Source: Streptomyces sp. NBC_00249 (GTDB lineage Bacteria; Actinomycetota; Actinomycetes; Streptomycetales; Streptomycetaceae). From it: DNA of 64,000 nucleotides. Each line of letters starts with the position of its first letter. Positions within the stretch are counted from its first letter, which is position 1. The notes beneath the pieces were generated by a model. The model had not been told where the DNA came from, made no database searches, and worked only from the letters and a program-made list of their open reading frames with translations. A program made the position numbers and the translations under genes. This document shows positions 43,461-52,302 of the stretch, in pieces. Location: positions 1,178,001-1,242,000 of the forward strand of contig NZ_JAPEMV010000001.1 in NCBI RefSeq assembly GCF_026342355.1, read 5' to 3'.

Positions 43461-44243
43461 TCAGTGGCTGGTCGCCTTCTCGTACGCCGCGACGACTTCC
43501 TCGGTGGGCCCGTCCATCAGGAGCTCGCCCTTTTCCAGCCACAGCACCCGGCTGCAGGTGTCGCGGATGGAGTTGTTGTTGTGGCTCACCAGGAAGACCG
43601 TGCCGGCCTTCTCCCGCAGCTCGCGGATGCGCGCCTCGGAGCGGACCTGGAACTTGCGGTCACCGGTGGCGAGCGCCTCGTCGATCATCAGGACGTCGTG
43701 GTCCTTGGCCGCCGCGATGGAGAAGCGCAGGCGCGCGGCCATGCCCGAGGAGTAGGTGCGCATCGGGAGGGAGATGAAGTCGCCCTTCTCGTTGATCCCC
43801 GAGAAGTCGACGATGTCCTCGTAGCGCTCCTTGATCTGCTCGCGGGTCATGCCCATCGCGAGACCGCCGAGGACCACGTTGCGCTCACCGGTGAGGTCGT
43901 TCATCAGGGCGGCGTTGACGCCCAGCAGCGAGGGCTGGCCGTCGGTGTAGACCTTGCCGGACTCGCAGGGCAGCAGGCCGGCGATGGCGCGCAGCAAGGT
44001 GGACTTGCCGGAGCCGTTGGAGCCGATGACGCCGATGGCCTCGCCCCGGTAGGCGGTGAAGGAGACACCGCGTACGGCGTGCACCCGGCGCACGCCGGGG
44101 GCGTCGCCCTTGCCGCGACGGATTATCTTGCTCAGCGCGGCGGTGGCGCTGCCCTTGCCGGAGCTGCCCGTGTTGACGCGGTAGACGATGTGGACCTCGT
44201 CCGCGATGACGGTGGGGACGCTGCCCTTGGTGATCTCAGCCAC
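43461..44243 (-). CDS. ABC exporter ATPase (TagH-like)
   Basis: The 260-aa ATPase has Walker A GSNGSGKST, signature YSSGMAARLRFSIAAA, Walker B VLMIDEALATGD and a switch His (VSHNNN). The N-terminal extension and ALATGD ending of Walker B are those of the teichoic acid/polysaccharide exporter group (TagH, Wzt). It overlaps the permease gene by 8 bp and should power export of a lipid-linked envelope polymer. Confidence 0.92.
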   Translation of the reverse strand: MAEITKGSVPTVIADEVHIVYRVNTGSSGKGSATAALSKIIRRGKGDAPGVRRVHAVRGVSFTAYRGEAIGVIGSNGSGKSTLLRAIAGLLPCESGKVYTDGQPSLLGVNAALMNDLTGERNVVLGGLAMGMTREQIKERYEDIVDFSGINEKGDFISLPMRTYSSGMAARLRFSIAAAKDHDVLMIDEALATGDRKFQVRSEARIRELREKAGTVFLVSHNNNSIRDTCSRVLWLEKGELLMDGPTEEVVAAYEKATSH

Positions 44244-45165
44244 GGCCGTAACGCTCCTCAGCCTTCCAGAAGTACACGAAGCCGCCGGCGCCGATCAGCA
44301 CGGCCCAGCCGACCGCGAAGGCCCACACGTGGGGCGGGAGGTTCTCGGGGCCGTAGTCGTCGATCAGCGCGAAGCGGACCAGGTCCATGTAGATGGCGGC
44401 CGGGTTCCACTGGAGCACGTCCGCGATCCACGCCGGCTTGTCCTTCAGCATCTCACTGATCGAGAACATGACGCCCGAGGCGTACATCCAGGTGCGCGTG
44501 AGGAAGGGCATCAGCTGCGCGAGGTCGGGGGTCTTGGACCCCATGCGCGCGAAGACCAGGGCGAGGCCCGTGTTGAAGACGAACTGCAGGGCGAGCGTGG
44601 GGAGCACCAGCAGCCAGGACAGCTGCGGGTAGTTCCCGAAGGCGACCGCGACGACGACCACCACGATCATCGAGTACAGGAGCTGCTGGAGCTGCTGCAT
44701 CGAGAAGGAGATGGGCAGCGAGGCGCGCGGGAAGTGCAGGGCGCGCACCAGGCCGAGGTTGGTGGGGATCGCCCGGACGCCCGCCATCAGCGAGTTCTGG
44801 GTGAAGGTGAAGACGAAGATGCCCATCACCAGGAAGGGGATGTACACCCCCTTCTCCATGCCCCGGCCGGCGTCCAGGATCAGGCCGAAGATCAGGTAGT
44901 AGACCAGGGCGTTCAGCAGCGGGGTCGCCACCTGCCAGATCTGGCCGAGCTTCGCCTGGCTGTACTGCGCCACCAGCTTGGCCCGGGAGAAGGCCATGAT
45001 GAAGTGGCGCCGCCCCCAGAGCTGCCGCACGTATCCGCCCAGGCTGGGCCGGGCGCCGCTGACGGACAGGCCGTACTTCCTGGCCAGCTCGGCGGGGGTC
45101 AGTCCCGCGTCGTCGGACGGCGGCTTGCTCGTGGCGAGGGCGCCGTCGTGGGTTGTGTCACTCAC
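44236..45165 (-). CDS. ABC exporter permease (TagG-like)
   Basis: The 309-aa permease starts at GTG 45165; the open frame extends to 45207, but that start lacks family support. After a 60-residue cytoplasmic N-terminus come six membrane segments of the ABC-2/polysaccharide exporter type (VYYLIFGLILDAG, IPFLVMGIFVFTFTQN, LLYSMIVVVVVAVAFG, LLVLPTLALQFVFNTGLALVF, WMYASGVMFSIS, VWAFAVGWAVLIGAGGFVYF). Works with the ATPase downstream. Confidence 0.92.
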   Translation of the reverse strand: MSDTTHDGALATSKPPSDDAGLTPAELARKYGLSVSGARPSLGGYVRQLWGRRHFIMAFSRAKLVAQYSQAKLGQIWQVATPLLNALVYYLIFGLILDAGRGMEKGVYIPFLVMGIFVFTFTQNSLMAGVRAIPTNLGLVRALHFPRASLPISFSMQQLQQLLYSMIVVVVVAVAFGNYPQLSWLLVLPTLALQFVFNTGLALVFARMGSKTPDLAQLMPFLTRTWMYASGVMFSISEMLKDKPAWIADVLQWNPAAIYMDLVRFALIDDYGPENLPPHVWAFAVGWAVLIGAGGFVYFWKAEERYGRG

Positions 45166-45269
45166 AAGTTGAAACTTTCCGTCTTCAAGATGCGGCAGAG
45201 GGGGCATCGGGCTGGAGTTGCCGGAGTGCCGGACCCGTGATCGGGTTCATGCTCCCAGACGCGAGCTTG

Positions 45270-46163
45270 TCAGATGACAGGCGGTCGGCCCAGCCGGGTC
45301 AGCCGCCAGACCGTACGCCATTTCATGGGGTGCCGGGGACCGCAGGGGGTGGTCCAGCCCTCCTTGAAACCGCCGAACCAGGCCTTCAGCGCCGGGCCCG
45401 AGGGCTTGCGCACGAGCGTCAGCGCGAGCCAGACGCCCAGGTAGACCGGGACCAGCGGGGCGGGCAGGTTGCGGCGGGCGAGCCACACCCGGTTACGGGC
45501 AACCATACGGTGGTAGACCGCGTGCCGGGACGGGGCGGTGGTCGGGTGCAGCAGCACCATGTCCGCGCGGTAGTCGATCGACCACCCGGCGTCGAGGGCC
45601 CGCCAGGCCAGATCGGTCTCCTCGTGGGCGTAGAAGAACTCGGCCGGCAGCACCCCGGCCTCCTCGAACACCTTCGTGCGCACGGCGTTCGCGCCGCCGA
45701 GGAAGGTGGTGACGCGCGAGGAGCGCATCGGGTCCGAGGCGCGCAGCCGGGGGACGTGGCGGCGCTGGGTGACGCCGGTGTCCGGGTCGGCGATGCGGAA
45801 GCTGACGATGCCCAGGCGCGGGTCCTCCGCGAAGGCCTGGCGGCACAGCTCGGCGGTGTCCGTGCGCTCCAGCAGCCCGTCGTCGTCGAGGAAGAGCAGG
45901 GCGTCCACGTCCCGGCCGCCGGGGCCGAAGGCCTCGATGCCGACGTTGCGGCCGCCGGGGATGCCCAGGTTCTCGGGCAGGTCGACGGTCCGCACGCCCT
46001 GCGGCAGGTCCGTGAGCTCGGACACCTTCACGCCCTGGCCGACGACGGCCACCTCGACGGGGTCGCCGTCCTGGCGGGCCACCGAGTCGAGGAGCGCCTT
46101 GAGCTCGTCGGGACGGTTGCCCATGGTGATGATCACGGCGCCCAGCCGCATCGGCTTCGTCAC
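45270..46163 (-). CDS. family 2 glycosyltransferase
   Basis: The 297-aa GT-A protein starts at GTG 46163, overlapping the upstream stop as GTGA (an ATG at 46151 is the alternative). It has NLGIPGGRNVGIEAFGPGGRD, the nucleotide-metal motif FLDDDG and later FFYAHEETDLAWRALDAG, typical of rhamnosyl-type GT2 enzymes. A C-terminal amphipathic region binds the membrane. Its place before the exporter suggests it decorates or builds the exported polymer. Confidence 0.88.
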   Translation of the reverse strand: MTKPMRLGAVIITMGNRPDELKALLDSVARQDGDPVEVAVVGQGVKVSELTDLPQGVRTVDLPENLGIPGGRNVGIEAFGPGGRDVDALLFLDDDGLLERTDTAELCRQAFAEDPRLGIVSFRIADPDTGVTQRRHVPRLRASDPMRSSRVTTFLGGANAVRTKVFEEAGVLPAEFFYAHEETDLAWRALDAGWSIDYRADMVLLHPTTAPSRHAVYHRMVARNRVWLARRNLPAPLVPVYLGVWLALTLVRKPSGPALKAWFGGFKEGWTTPCGPRHPMKWRTVWRLTRLGRPPVI

Positions 46164-46939
46164 TTGAGCCTGCTGGAGGCCAGGACCGACACCAGGTGCA
46201 GCACCGTCTGGAGCAGGGCGATGCCGGCGAGCACGGCGACGCCGAGCCGGGAGAAGTACAGGTCGCCGCGGACCTGGTCCAGGACGGCCAGCACCAGGAT
46301 GAGCAGCGAGGCCTCGATGCCGAGGACCAGGCGGTGGAACTTCAGCGCGGCGGCGGCCCGGCGGGCGAGCGCCATGCCGGAGGAGCGCGGCTCGGCGGCC
46401 GCGTCCTTGACCACGGGCTTGCCGGCCTGGTGGCGGGCGACGCCGACGAGGTCGGTCTCGGCCTTGATCAGGATGGCGCCGAGCGCGGCGAGGGTGCCGA
46501 GGAAGGCCCACAGCCAGTCGATCCGGCCGCCGCCCCACAGGTCGGCGGCGCGCAGGCCGAAGCCGACGAGGACGGCCGCGTCGCACAGGTAGGCGCCGAC
46601 CCGGTCCAGGTAGACCCCGGACAGCGAGAACTGCTTCTTCCAGCGGGCGACCTCACCGTCGACGCAGTCGAGCAGCAGGTAGAGCTGGACCATCACCACG
46701 CCGAGGACGGCGCCCCAGACGCCCGGCACGAGCAGGGCGGGGGCGGCGAGGACACCGGCGAGGGTCATCACGTAGGTCAGCTGGTTCGGCGTGACCTTGG
46801 TGGTGACCAGGAGGCGGGTGATGCGCAGGGAGACCTCGCGCATGTACAGGCGGCCGCCCCAGTGCTCGCCGCTGACCCGGTCCTTGACGCCGGCCGGGTG
46901 GACGACGGGCCGGAGTTCAGCGATGGATGGTCTGGACAT
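46160..46939 (-). CDS. CDP-alcohol phosphatidyltransferase
   Basis: The 259-aa membrane enzyme contains the complete family motif DCVDGEVARWKK...SGVYLDRVGAYLCD (DxxDGxxAR-x8-GxxxDxxxD). About six hydrophobic segments surround it. It transfers a phospho-alcohol from a CDP-activated donor. Its start lies 23 bp inside the dehydrogenase gene, so the donor alcohol may come from that enzyme's product. Confidence 0.93.
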   Translation of the reverse strand: MSRPSIAELRPVVHPAGVKDRVSGEHWGGRLYMREVSLRITRLLVTTKVTPNQLTYVMTLAGVLAAPALLVPGVWGAVLGVVMVQLYLLLDCVDGEVARWKKQFSLSGVYLDRVGAYLCDAAVLVGFGLRAADLWGGGRIDWLWAFLGTLAALGAILIKAETDLVGVARHQAGKPVVKDAAAEPRSSGMALARRAAAALKFHRLVLGIEASLLILVLAVLDQVRGDLYFSRLGVAVLAGIALLQTVLHLVSVLASSRLK

Positions 46940-47978
46940 AGTCGGCGTATGCGTCCCTGATCTCGGCTGTGGACAGGTTGAGGTGCTCCAGGATCGTGAA
47001 GCGTCCCGGGCGGGTCTGGGGGGCGTACTCGACGGCCGCGACGAACTCGTCCACGCTGAACCCGATCTCCTCGGGCAGCACGGGCAGGCCGTGGCGGCGC
47101 AGGACGTCGGCGAAGAGCCCCGCCTGCTCGCGGGCGCCCCGCAGGTGCATGGCGAAGGCGGCGCCGAGGCCGACCTGCTCGCCGTGGAGCGCGGAGCGTC
47201 CCGGGTGGAGCAGGTCGAAGGCGTGGCTGATCTCGTGGCAGGCGCCGGACGCCGGGCGGGTGTCCCCGCTGATGGACATGGCGATGCCGGTGAGGACGAG
47301 CGACTCGGCGAGCACGGTGAGGAACTCGTCGTCGCCGCAGCCGCCGGGGTGGCGCAGGACGGACTCGCCCGCCGTACGCGCCATGGCGGCGGCCAGCCCG
47401 TCGACGGCCTCGCCGTTGACCTGGTGCGAGAGCTCCCAGTCGGCGATGGCCGAGATGTTGGAGAGGGCGTCGCCGATGCCGGCGCGGACGAACCGCACCG
47501 GGGCGTCCTTGATCACGTCGAGGTCGATCACCATGGCGATCGGCGTCGGCACCCCGTAGGAGCCGCGGCCGTTGTCGTTGTCCAGGGTGGCGACCGGCGA
47601 GCAGATCCCGTCGTGGGAGAGGTTGGTGGCGACGGCCACCATGGGCAGGCCGACCCGCGCCGCGGCGTACTTCGCCACGTCGATGATCTTGCCGCCGCCC
47701 AGGCCCACCACGGCGTCGTAGCGGCGGCCCTTTATGTCGTCGGCCAGCTTGACCGCGGAGTCGATGGTGCCGTCGACGACCGGGTACCAGTCGGCGTGCG
47801 GCAGGACGGGCTCCAGCTTGGCGCGCAGTGCCTGGCCGGAACCCCCGCTGATCGCGATGGCGAGCTTGCCGGACGCGGAGATGCGCTGGTCGGCCAGCAG
47901 GCCGGCCAGGTCGTCCATCGCCCCTCGGCTGATGTCGACGACAACGGGCGAGGGGATCAGCCGCGTCAGTACTGGCAT
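46917..47978 (-). CDS. glycerol-1-phosphate dehydrogenase-like (AraM/EgsA family)
   Basis: The 353-aa protein is an iron/zinc-type dehydrogenase: VVGLGGGKIIDVAKYAA binds the nucleotide and SHDGICSPVATL, the metal Asp in GIGDALSN, HEISHAFDLL and HGEQVGLG supply metal ligands. These features match sn-glycerol-1-phosphate dehydrogenases, known from archaea and some bacteria, rather than ordinary alcohol dehydrogenases. It would make glycerol-1-phosphate from dihydroxyacetone phosphate. Overlaps the nucleotidyltransferase gene by 13 bp. Confidence 0.82.
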   Translation of the reverse strand: MPVLTRLIPSPVVVDISRGAMDDLAGLLADQRISASGKLAIAISGGSGQALRAKLEPVLPHADWYPVVDGTIDSAVKLADDIKGRRYDAVVGLGGGKIIDVAKYAAARVGLPMVAVATNLSHDGICSPVATLDNDNGRGSYGVPTPIAMVIDLDVIKDAPVRFVRAGIGDALSNISAIADWELSHQVNGEAVDGLAAAMARTAGESVLRHPGGCGDDEFLTVLAESLVLTGIAMSISGDTRPASGACHEISHAFDLLHPGRSALHGEQVGLGAAFAMHLRGAREQAGLFADVLRRHGLPVLPEEIGFSVDEFVAAVEYAPQTRPGRFTILEHLNLSTAEIRDAYADYVQTIHR

Positions 47979-48718
47979 GCGATCGTCCGGCCCTTGGCGA
48001 GGTCGTCGTGGTTGTCGATCTCGACCCACTTGACGTCGCCGATGGGAGCGACGTCGATGGTGAAGCCGTCGTTCACGAGCTGCTGGTAGCCGTCCTCGTA
48101 GTAGAGGTCGGGGTCGCGCTCGAAGGTGGTCTTCAGGGCCTCGGCGAGCTGCTCGGCGGCCTCGGGCTCGATGAGGGTGACGCCGATGTACTCGCCGGTG
48201 GCGTCGGCTGGGTCCATCAGCTTGGTGATCTTGCGGACGCCCTGCCCGTCGGCCGTGACGACCTTCATCTCCTCGTCGGCCAGGCTCTTGACCGTGTCGA
48301 GGGCGAGGATGATCTTCCGGCCGTCGCCGCGGGCGGCGAGCAGGGTCTTCTCGACGGAGACCGGGTGGACGGTGTCGCCGTTGGCGAGGATCACGCCCTG
48401 CTTGAGGACGTCACGCGCGCACCACAGGGAGTAGGCGTTGTTCCACTCCTCGGCCTTGTCGTTGTCGATCAGCGTGATCTTGACGCCGTACTTGGCCTCC
48501 AGGGCCTCCCGGCGCTCGTAGACGGCTTCCTTGCGGTAGCCGACGACGACGGCGACCTCGGTGAGCCCGACCTCGGCGAAGTTGCCCAGGGTCAGGTCGA
48601 GGACCGTGAGGCTCTCCTCCTGGCCCTCGGGGCCGACGGGCACGAGGGCCTTGGGCAGGGTGTCGGTGTAGGGACGCAGACGGCGTCCGGCACCGGCAGC
48701 GAGTACAAGGCCGATCAT
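47966..48718 (-). CDS. sugar/alcohol-phosphate nucleotidyltransferase
   Basis: The 250-aa protein has the MobA/GlmU-type start LVLAAGAGRRLRPYTDTLPKALVPVG and catalytic ANGDTV and VEIDNHDDL motifs. It resembles CTP:phosphocholine and CTP:polyol-phosphate cytidylyltransferases. By context it should make the CDP-activated alcohol used by the neighbouring CDP-alcohol transferases. ATGA overlap with the upstream gene. Confidence 0.88.
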   Translation of the reverse strand: MIGLVLAAGAGRRLRPYTDTLPKALVPVGPEGQEESLTVLDLTLGNFAEVGLTEVAVVVGYRKEAVYERREALEAKYGVKITLIDNDKAEEWNNAYSLWCARDVLKQGVILANGDTVHPVSVEKTLLAARGDGRKIILALDTVKSLADEEMKVVTADGQGVRKITKLMDPADATGEYIGVTLIEPEAAEQLAEALKTTFERDPDLYYEDGYQQLVNDGFTIDVAPIGDVKWVEIDNHDDLAKGRTIACQY

Positions 48719-50502
48719 GCTGGTTCTCCTTCGTCATGTACGGCGGGTGCTCCGGCGGAGACCCAGAAGCGGATGCTCTCCACGAGCACCACCAGAGCCA
48801 CGAACACGGCCACGGCCGTGAGCGCGACGGGGAACGCGTCGCGGGCGAGGACGGCGGCCAGGACCACGGTCAGCAGGACCCGGCCCTCGTGACCGCCGGT
48901 CGTCCGCACCAGCCAGTGCGGAGGGGCGCCCGAACCACCACGGATGCGGTAGACCGTGTCGTAGTGATGGTAGGCGACCGCCGCGACCAGTCCGAATGCG
49001 GCCGGAAGGGCCCCGGGGACGTCCGCCTTGACGGCGAGGGCGAGGACGGTCACGTACTCGGCGAACCGGAAGAGCGGCGGTATCAGCCAGTCGAGGGGGC
49101 CCTTGAGGGGGCGGGCGAGGGCCGCCGCCGAGAACCCCGCGTAGGCCACGGCGGTGCCGATCAGCCACGGGTCGCCGAAGTCACGGGTCGCGGCCCCGCC
49201 CGCCATCAGCACGGCGCCGCCCGCGGCCAGCCACACCGCGGCGCGGTCGGGGCGCCGGCCGGGCCGGGGGTAGCCGGTCCAGGCGAGGACGCCGGAGTCG
49301 CAGAGGTCGGCGAGGGCCCGCGCGGCCCGGTCGGTCCGCGTCGCCCTGCGGGTCACGGAGCGCAGCACGCGCCCGGCGGTGGTGTAGAGGGCGCCGAAGG
49401 CGCAGCCCACGAGGAGGGCGTAGAAGACGATGCGGGGGGTGGTGAAGGCGGTGAGGACCGCGATCATCGCCCAGCGCTCACCGATCGGCAGGATGATCAT
49501 CCGGCGGACCCAGACCGTCCAGCCGACGCTGTCGAGCCTGTCGGACAGGGCCGCCGTGGGACTCGTGTTCGCCGTCGCGTCGTGGTTCGCCTCGTTGAAG
49601 GAGAAGTCCACGACGTGCCGGCAGGTCATCAGGATCATCGAGCCGAGCGCGAGGGCCCAGACGTCGTCGCCGTTCCTCGCCGCGCCGAGCGCGAGGCCCG
49701 CGTAGAAGGAGTACTCCTTCGCCCGGTCGAAGGTCGCGTCGAGCCAGGCGCCCATCGTCGAGTACTGGAGCGAGTAGCGGGCGAGCTGCCCGTCGGTGCA
49801 GTCCAGGACGAAGGAGACGAGCAGCAGCACGCCCGCCGCGACGTAGCCCCAGCGGTCGCCGGTCGCGGCGCAGCCGGCCGCGACCAGTGCGGTGAGCAGC
49901 GAGGCGGTGGTGACCTGGTTGGGGGTCAGGCCGCGGCGCGCGCACCAGCGGGCGATGTAGCGCGAGTAGGGGCTGATGAAGAAGGTGGTGAAGAACCCGT
50001 CGCGGGACTTGACGGCGGTCCGCAGCCGGACGGCCTCGTCGTCCACGGCCGCGACGGCGGCGACGGCCTCGGCGCGCTCGCCGTCGGTGGCGGGCACGGC
50101 CGCGACCAGGGTGCCGAGCTCGGGCCGCTGGACGGTGCTCCCGGCGGCCTCCACGGCGGCGGCGAGCCGGTCCGGGTAGGGGCCGGTGCCGGAGCCGAGG
50201 GTCTCGGGCGCCAGGGCCGCGGCCCGGTCGAGGGCGCCGCGGGCGCCCGCCTGGACGGCGAAGGCGCCGGTCACGGCGCAGGCCTCGAAGCGCGGGTCGG
50301 TCAGGGCCAGGCGCAGCGCGTGCGGATGTCCGACGAAGGCGCTGTCGACGACGGCGACCCGCTCGGCGGCCGGTACGTCGGCCAGCGCGGCGGCGGTGTC
50401 CTCGGGATCGGCGACCGGGCGGACGTCGAACCCGAGGGACCGGAGCTCGTCTTCAAGCGGTGATCCGGGGACCGGCAGGCCGGTGAGGATGACGGTCGAC
50501 AG
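48715..50502 (-). CDS. DUF5941/CDP-alcohol phosphatidyltransferase fusion, CTG start
   Basis: This large membrane protein is 595 aa. The reading frame with family-like N-terminus STVILTGLPVPGSPLEDELR extends to a CTG at 50502, just after an in-frame TGA; no ATG, GTG or TTG occurs in frame until GTG 50274. An AAGGAG ribosome site lies 9 nt before the CTG. Residues 1-150 form a nucleotidyl-sensing-like domain; then VLDCTDGQLARYSLQ...GAWLDATFDRAKE is the CDP-alcohol transferase motif; eight or more membrane segments follow through the DUF5941 part. It is first in the envelope operon. Confidence 0.82.
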   Translation of the reverse strand: MSTVILTGLPVPGSPLEDELRSLGFDVRPVADPEDTAAALADVPAAERVAVVDSAFVGHPHALRLALTDPRFEACAVTGAFAVQAGARGALDRAAALAPETLGSGTGPYPDRLAAAVEAAGSTVQRPELGTLVAAVPATDGERAEAVAAVAAVDDEAVRLRTAVKSRDGFFTTFFISPYSRYIARWCARRGLTPNQVTTASLLTALVAAGCAATGDRWGYVAAGVLLLVSFVLDCTDGQLARYSLQYSTMGAWLDATFDRAKEYSFYAGLALGAARNGDDVWALALGSMILMTCRHVVDFSFNEANHDATANTSPTAALSDRLDSVGWTVWVRRMIILPIGERWAMIAVLTAFTTPRIVFYALLVGCAFGALYTTAGRVLRSVTRRATRTDRAARALADLCDSGVLAWTGYPRPGRRPDRAAVWLAAGGAVLMAGGAATRDFGDPWLIGTAVAYAGFSAAALARPLKGPLDWLIPPLFRFAEYVTVLALAVKADVPGALPAAFGLVAAVAYHHYDTVYRIRGGSGAPPHWLVRTTGGHEGRVLLTVVLAAVLARDAFPVALTAVAVFVALVVLVESIRFWVSAGAPAVHDEGEPA

Positions 50503-50823
50503 ACGGACTCACTCCTTGCAACGAACACTCTCGACGGGGCGCCCCGGGGGGCGGCGGCACGTCGGCAGAGGCTATCGGATGAATGGAAGCGGGGATTCAC
50601 CAGCCGTTCAGGCCCGGATGCTACGGTGGACGCAGAGGCGTACGAGCCTCGTAAGTGTGTCCGCGCCCGGAAGAGGAAGGGAGATGGGTTGATGACCGTC
50701 GCAGTGCTCGCCGCCGTGCGCAGCGAACTCCGGTACGTCCCCACTTCCCTCCGGGCCCCCGGCCAGGGCTGATCGCAGCCGATCCGCCCCGTCGGCCGGA
50801 GCCCCTCTTTCCAAGGGTTCACG
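50503..50823. other. divergent intergenic region with a mini-ORF
   Basis: Contains a 13-bp palindrome (TACGAG-C-CTCGTA, 50641-50653) and a 26-codon frame at 50692-50772 with a purine-rich ribosome site. Otherwise nothing recognisable; it must hold promoters for both flanking genes. Confidence 0.5.
50692..50772 (+). CDS. possible 26-aa leader peptide
   Basis: An ATG behind AGGAAGGGAGATGGGTTG opens a frame MTVAVLAAVRSELRYVPTSL and ends RAPGQG before TGA. It precedes the methyltransferase fusion gene by 51 bp. The strong ribosome site supports translation; there is no homology that I can name. It could be a regulatory leader or a degraded gene start. Confidence 0.35.
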   Translation: MTVAVLAAVRSELRYVPTSLRAPGQG

Positions 50824-52158
50824 TTGACCGACAACACCCGCACCACTGACATCACTGACACCACCCGCGTCTCCGGCGTCTCCCGCGACGCGTTCGTCGC
50901 GGCCTTCATGGAGCTGCACGGCGGTCTGCCCCGGCAGGCGCCCGGTTCCGACGCGACCACCCGGCACCTCCTCTCCCTCTGCGGACCGCTGCCCGAGCGG
51001 CCGCGCGTCCTCGACCTGGGCTGCGGTCCGGGCCGCAGCGCCCTGCTGCTCGCCGCCGAGGCCGGCGGAGCCGGCGGCGCCGAGGTGACCGCCGTCGACC
51101 TCCACCGGCCGTTCCTCGACGAGCTGGCGACGGCCGCCCGCTCCCGCGGGCTCGCCGGCCGGGTCCGTACCGTCCGGGCGGACATGGGCGCGCTGCCCTT
51201 CCCGGACGGATCCTTCGACCTGATCTGGGCGGAGGGCTCCGCCTACGTCATCGGCTTCGACCGGGCCCTCGCCGAGTGGAAGCGCCTGCTCGCGCCCGGC
51301 GGCACCCTCGTGCTGACCGAGTGCGAGTGGACGGTCGAGGACCCCTCGGCCGGGGCCCGGGCCTTCTGGGACCCGCAGGTCGCGCTGCGCTCCACCGCCC
51401 GTGACGTGGCGGCCGCGCAGGCCGCCGGGTACCGGGTGCGGGGCGTGCACCTGCTGCCGGACTCCGACTGGGCCGAGTACTACGGTCCGCTCGCCGAGCG
51501 GGTCCGCACCGTCGACGCCTCGACGCCCGCCCGGGCCGCCGCCCGGGACTGGACCCGCGCCGAGCTCGACGTACGGGAGCGGCACGGGCACGAGTACGGG
51601 TACACGGGCTTCGTACTGAGCCCGGTCACGGCCGGGGACAGCGGCGGGGACGGGGGCCGCTGGACGGCCCGTCCCGAGGCGGAGGCCGACCGGGCGGCCG
51701 TGCGGGCCGTCAACCTGGCGGCCTTCGACACCCCGCTGGAAGCCGATCTCGTCGACGCGCTGCGCGCCGACGCCTCCTGGCTGCCGGGCCTCTCGTACGT
51801 GGCCGAGGGCCCCGACGGGTCGGTGGCGGCGCACGCCCTGCTGACCCGGTGCGAGGTGGACGGCGTACCGGCTCTCGCGCTCGCCCCGGTGGCGGCCGAT
51901 CCCGCGCTCCAGCGCTCGGGCGCCGGCAGCGCCGTCGTACGGGCACTGCTGGCGGCGGCCCGGGAGCGCGGGGAGGCGTTGGTGCTGGTCCTCGGGCATC
52001 CCGCGTACTACCCGCGCTTCGGGTTCGTCCCGGCTTCGCGCTTCGGGATCCGCGCGCCGTTCGAGGTGCCCGACGGGGCGATGATGGCGCTGGTGCTGGA
52101 CGACGGCGTTCCGGTGCCGTCGGGCACCGTCGAGTATCCGGACCCCTTCGGCGTCTGA
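50824..52158 (+). CDS. bifunctional SAM methyltransferase / GNAT acetyltransferase
   Basis: The 444-aa protein starts at TTG 50824. Residues 55-165 are a class I methyltransferase (VLDLGCGPGRSALLLA, VTAVDLH, DMGALPFPDGSFDLIWAEG). From about 280 a GNAT domain follows: RPEAEADRAAVRAVNLAAF, then LALAPVAADPALQRSGAGSAVVRALL (acetyl-CoA loop) and YYPRFGFVPAS. The frame is continuous, so this is a true fusion. The substrate is unknown; both domains might act on the same small molecule. Confidence 0.85.
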   Translation: MTDNTRTTDITDTTRVSGVSRDAFVAAFMELHGGLPRQAPGSDATTRHLLSLCGPLPERPRVLDLGCGPGRSALLLAAEAGGAGGAEVTAVDLHRPFLDELATAARSRGLAGRVRTVRADMGALPFPDGSFDLIWAEGSAYVIGFDRALAEWKRLLAPGGTLVLTECEWTVEDPSAGARAFWDPQVALRSTARDVAAAQAAGYRVRGVHLLPDSDWAEYYGPLAERVRTVDASTPARAAARDWTRAELDVRERHGHEYGYTGFVLSPVTAGDSGGDGGRWTARPEAEADRAAVRAVNLAAFDTPLEADLVDALRADASWLPGLSYVAEGPDGSVAAHALLTRCEVDGVPALALAPVAADPALQRSGAGSAVVRALLAAARERGEALVLVLGHPAYYPRFGFVPASRFGIRAPFEVPDGAMMALVLDDGVPVPSGTVEYPDPFGV

Positions 52159-52302
52159 CGCCGCGGGGACATCGGGCGTGTGGCCCCCGCCCCCCGTCGC
52201 TTAGCACGCGGCGGGGGGCGGACATGCGCGGATGGCCGAAGTGGGGACAAACCCCGTCCGTACGGCAGACTTGAAGGCCGAAGTCCGAAGCGAAGGATGG
52301 GT

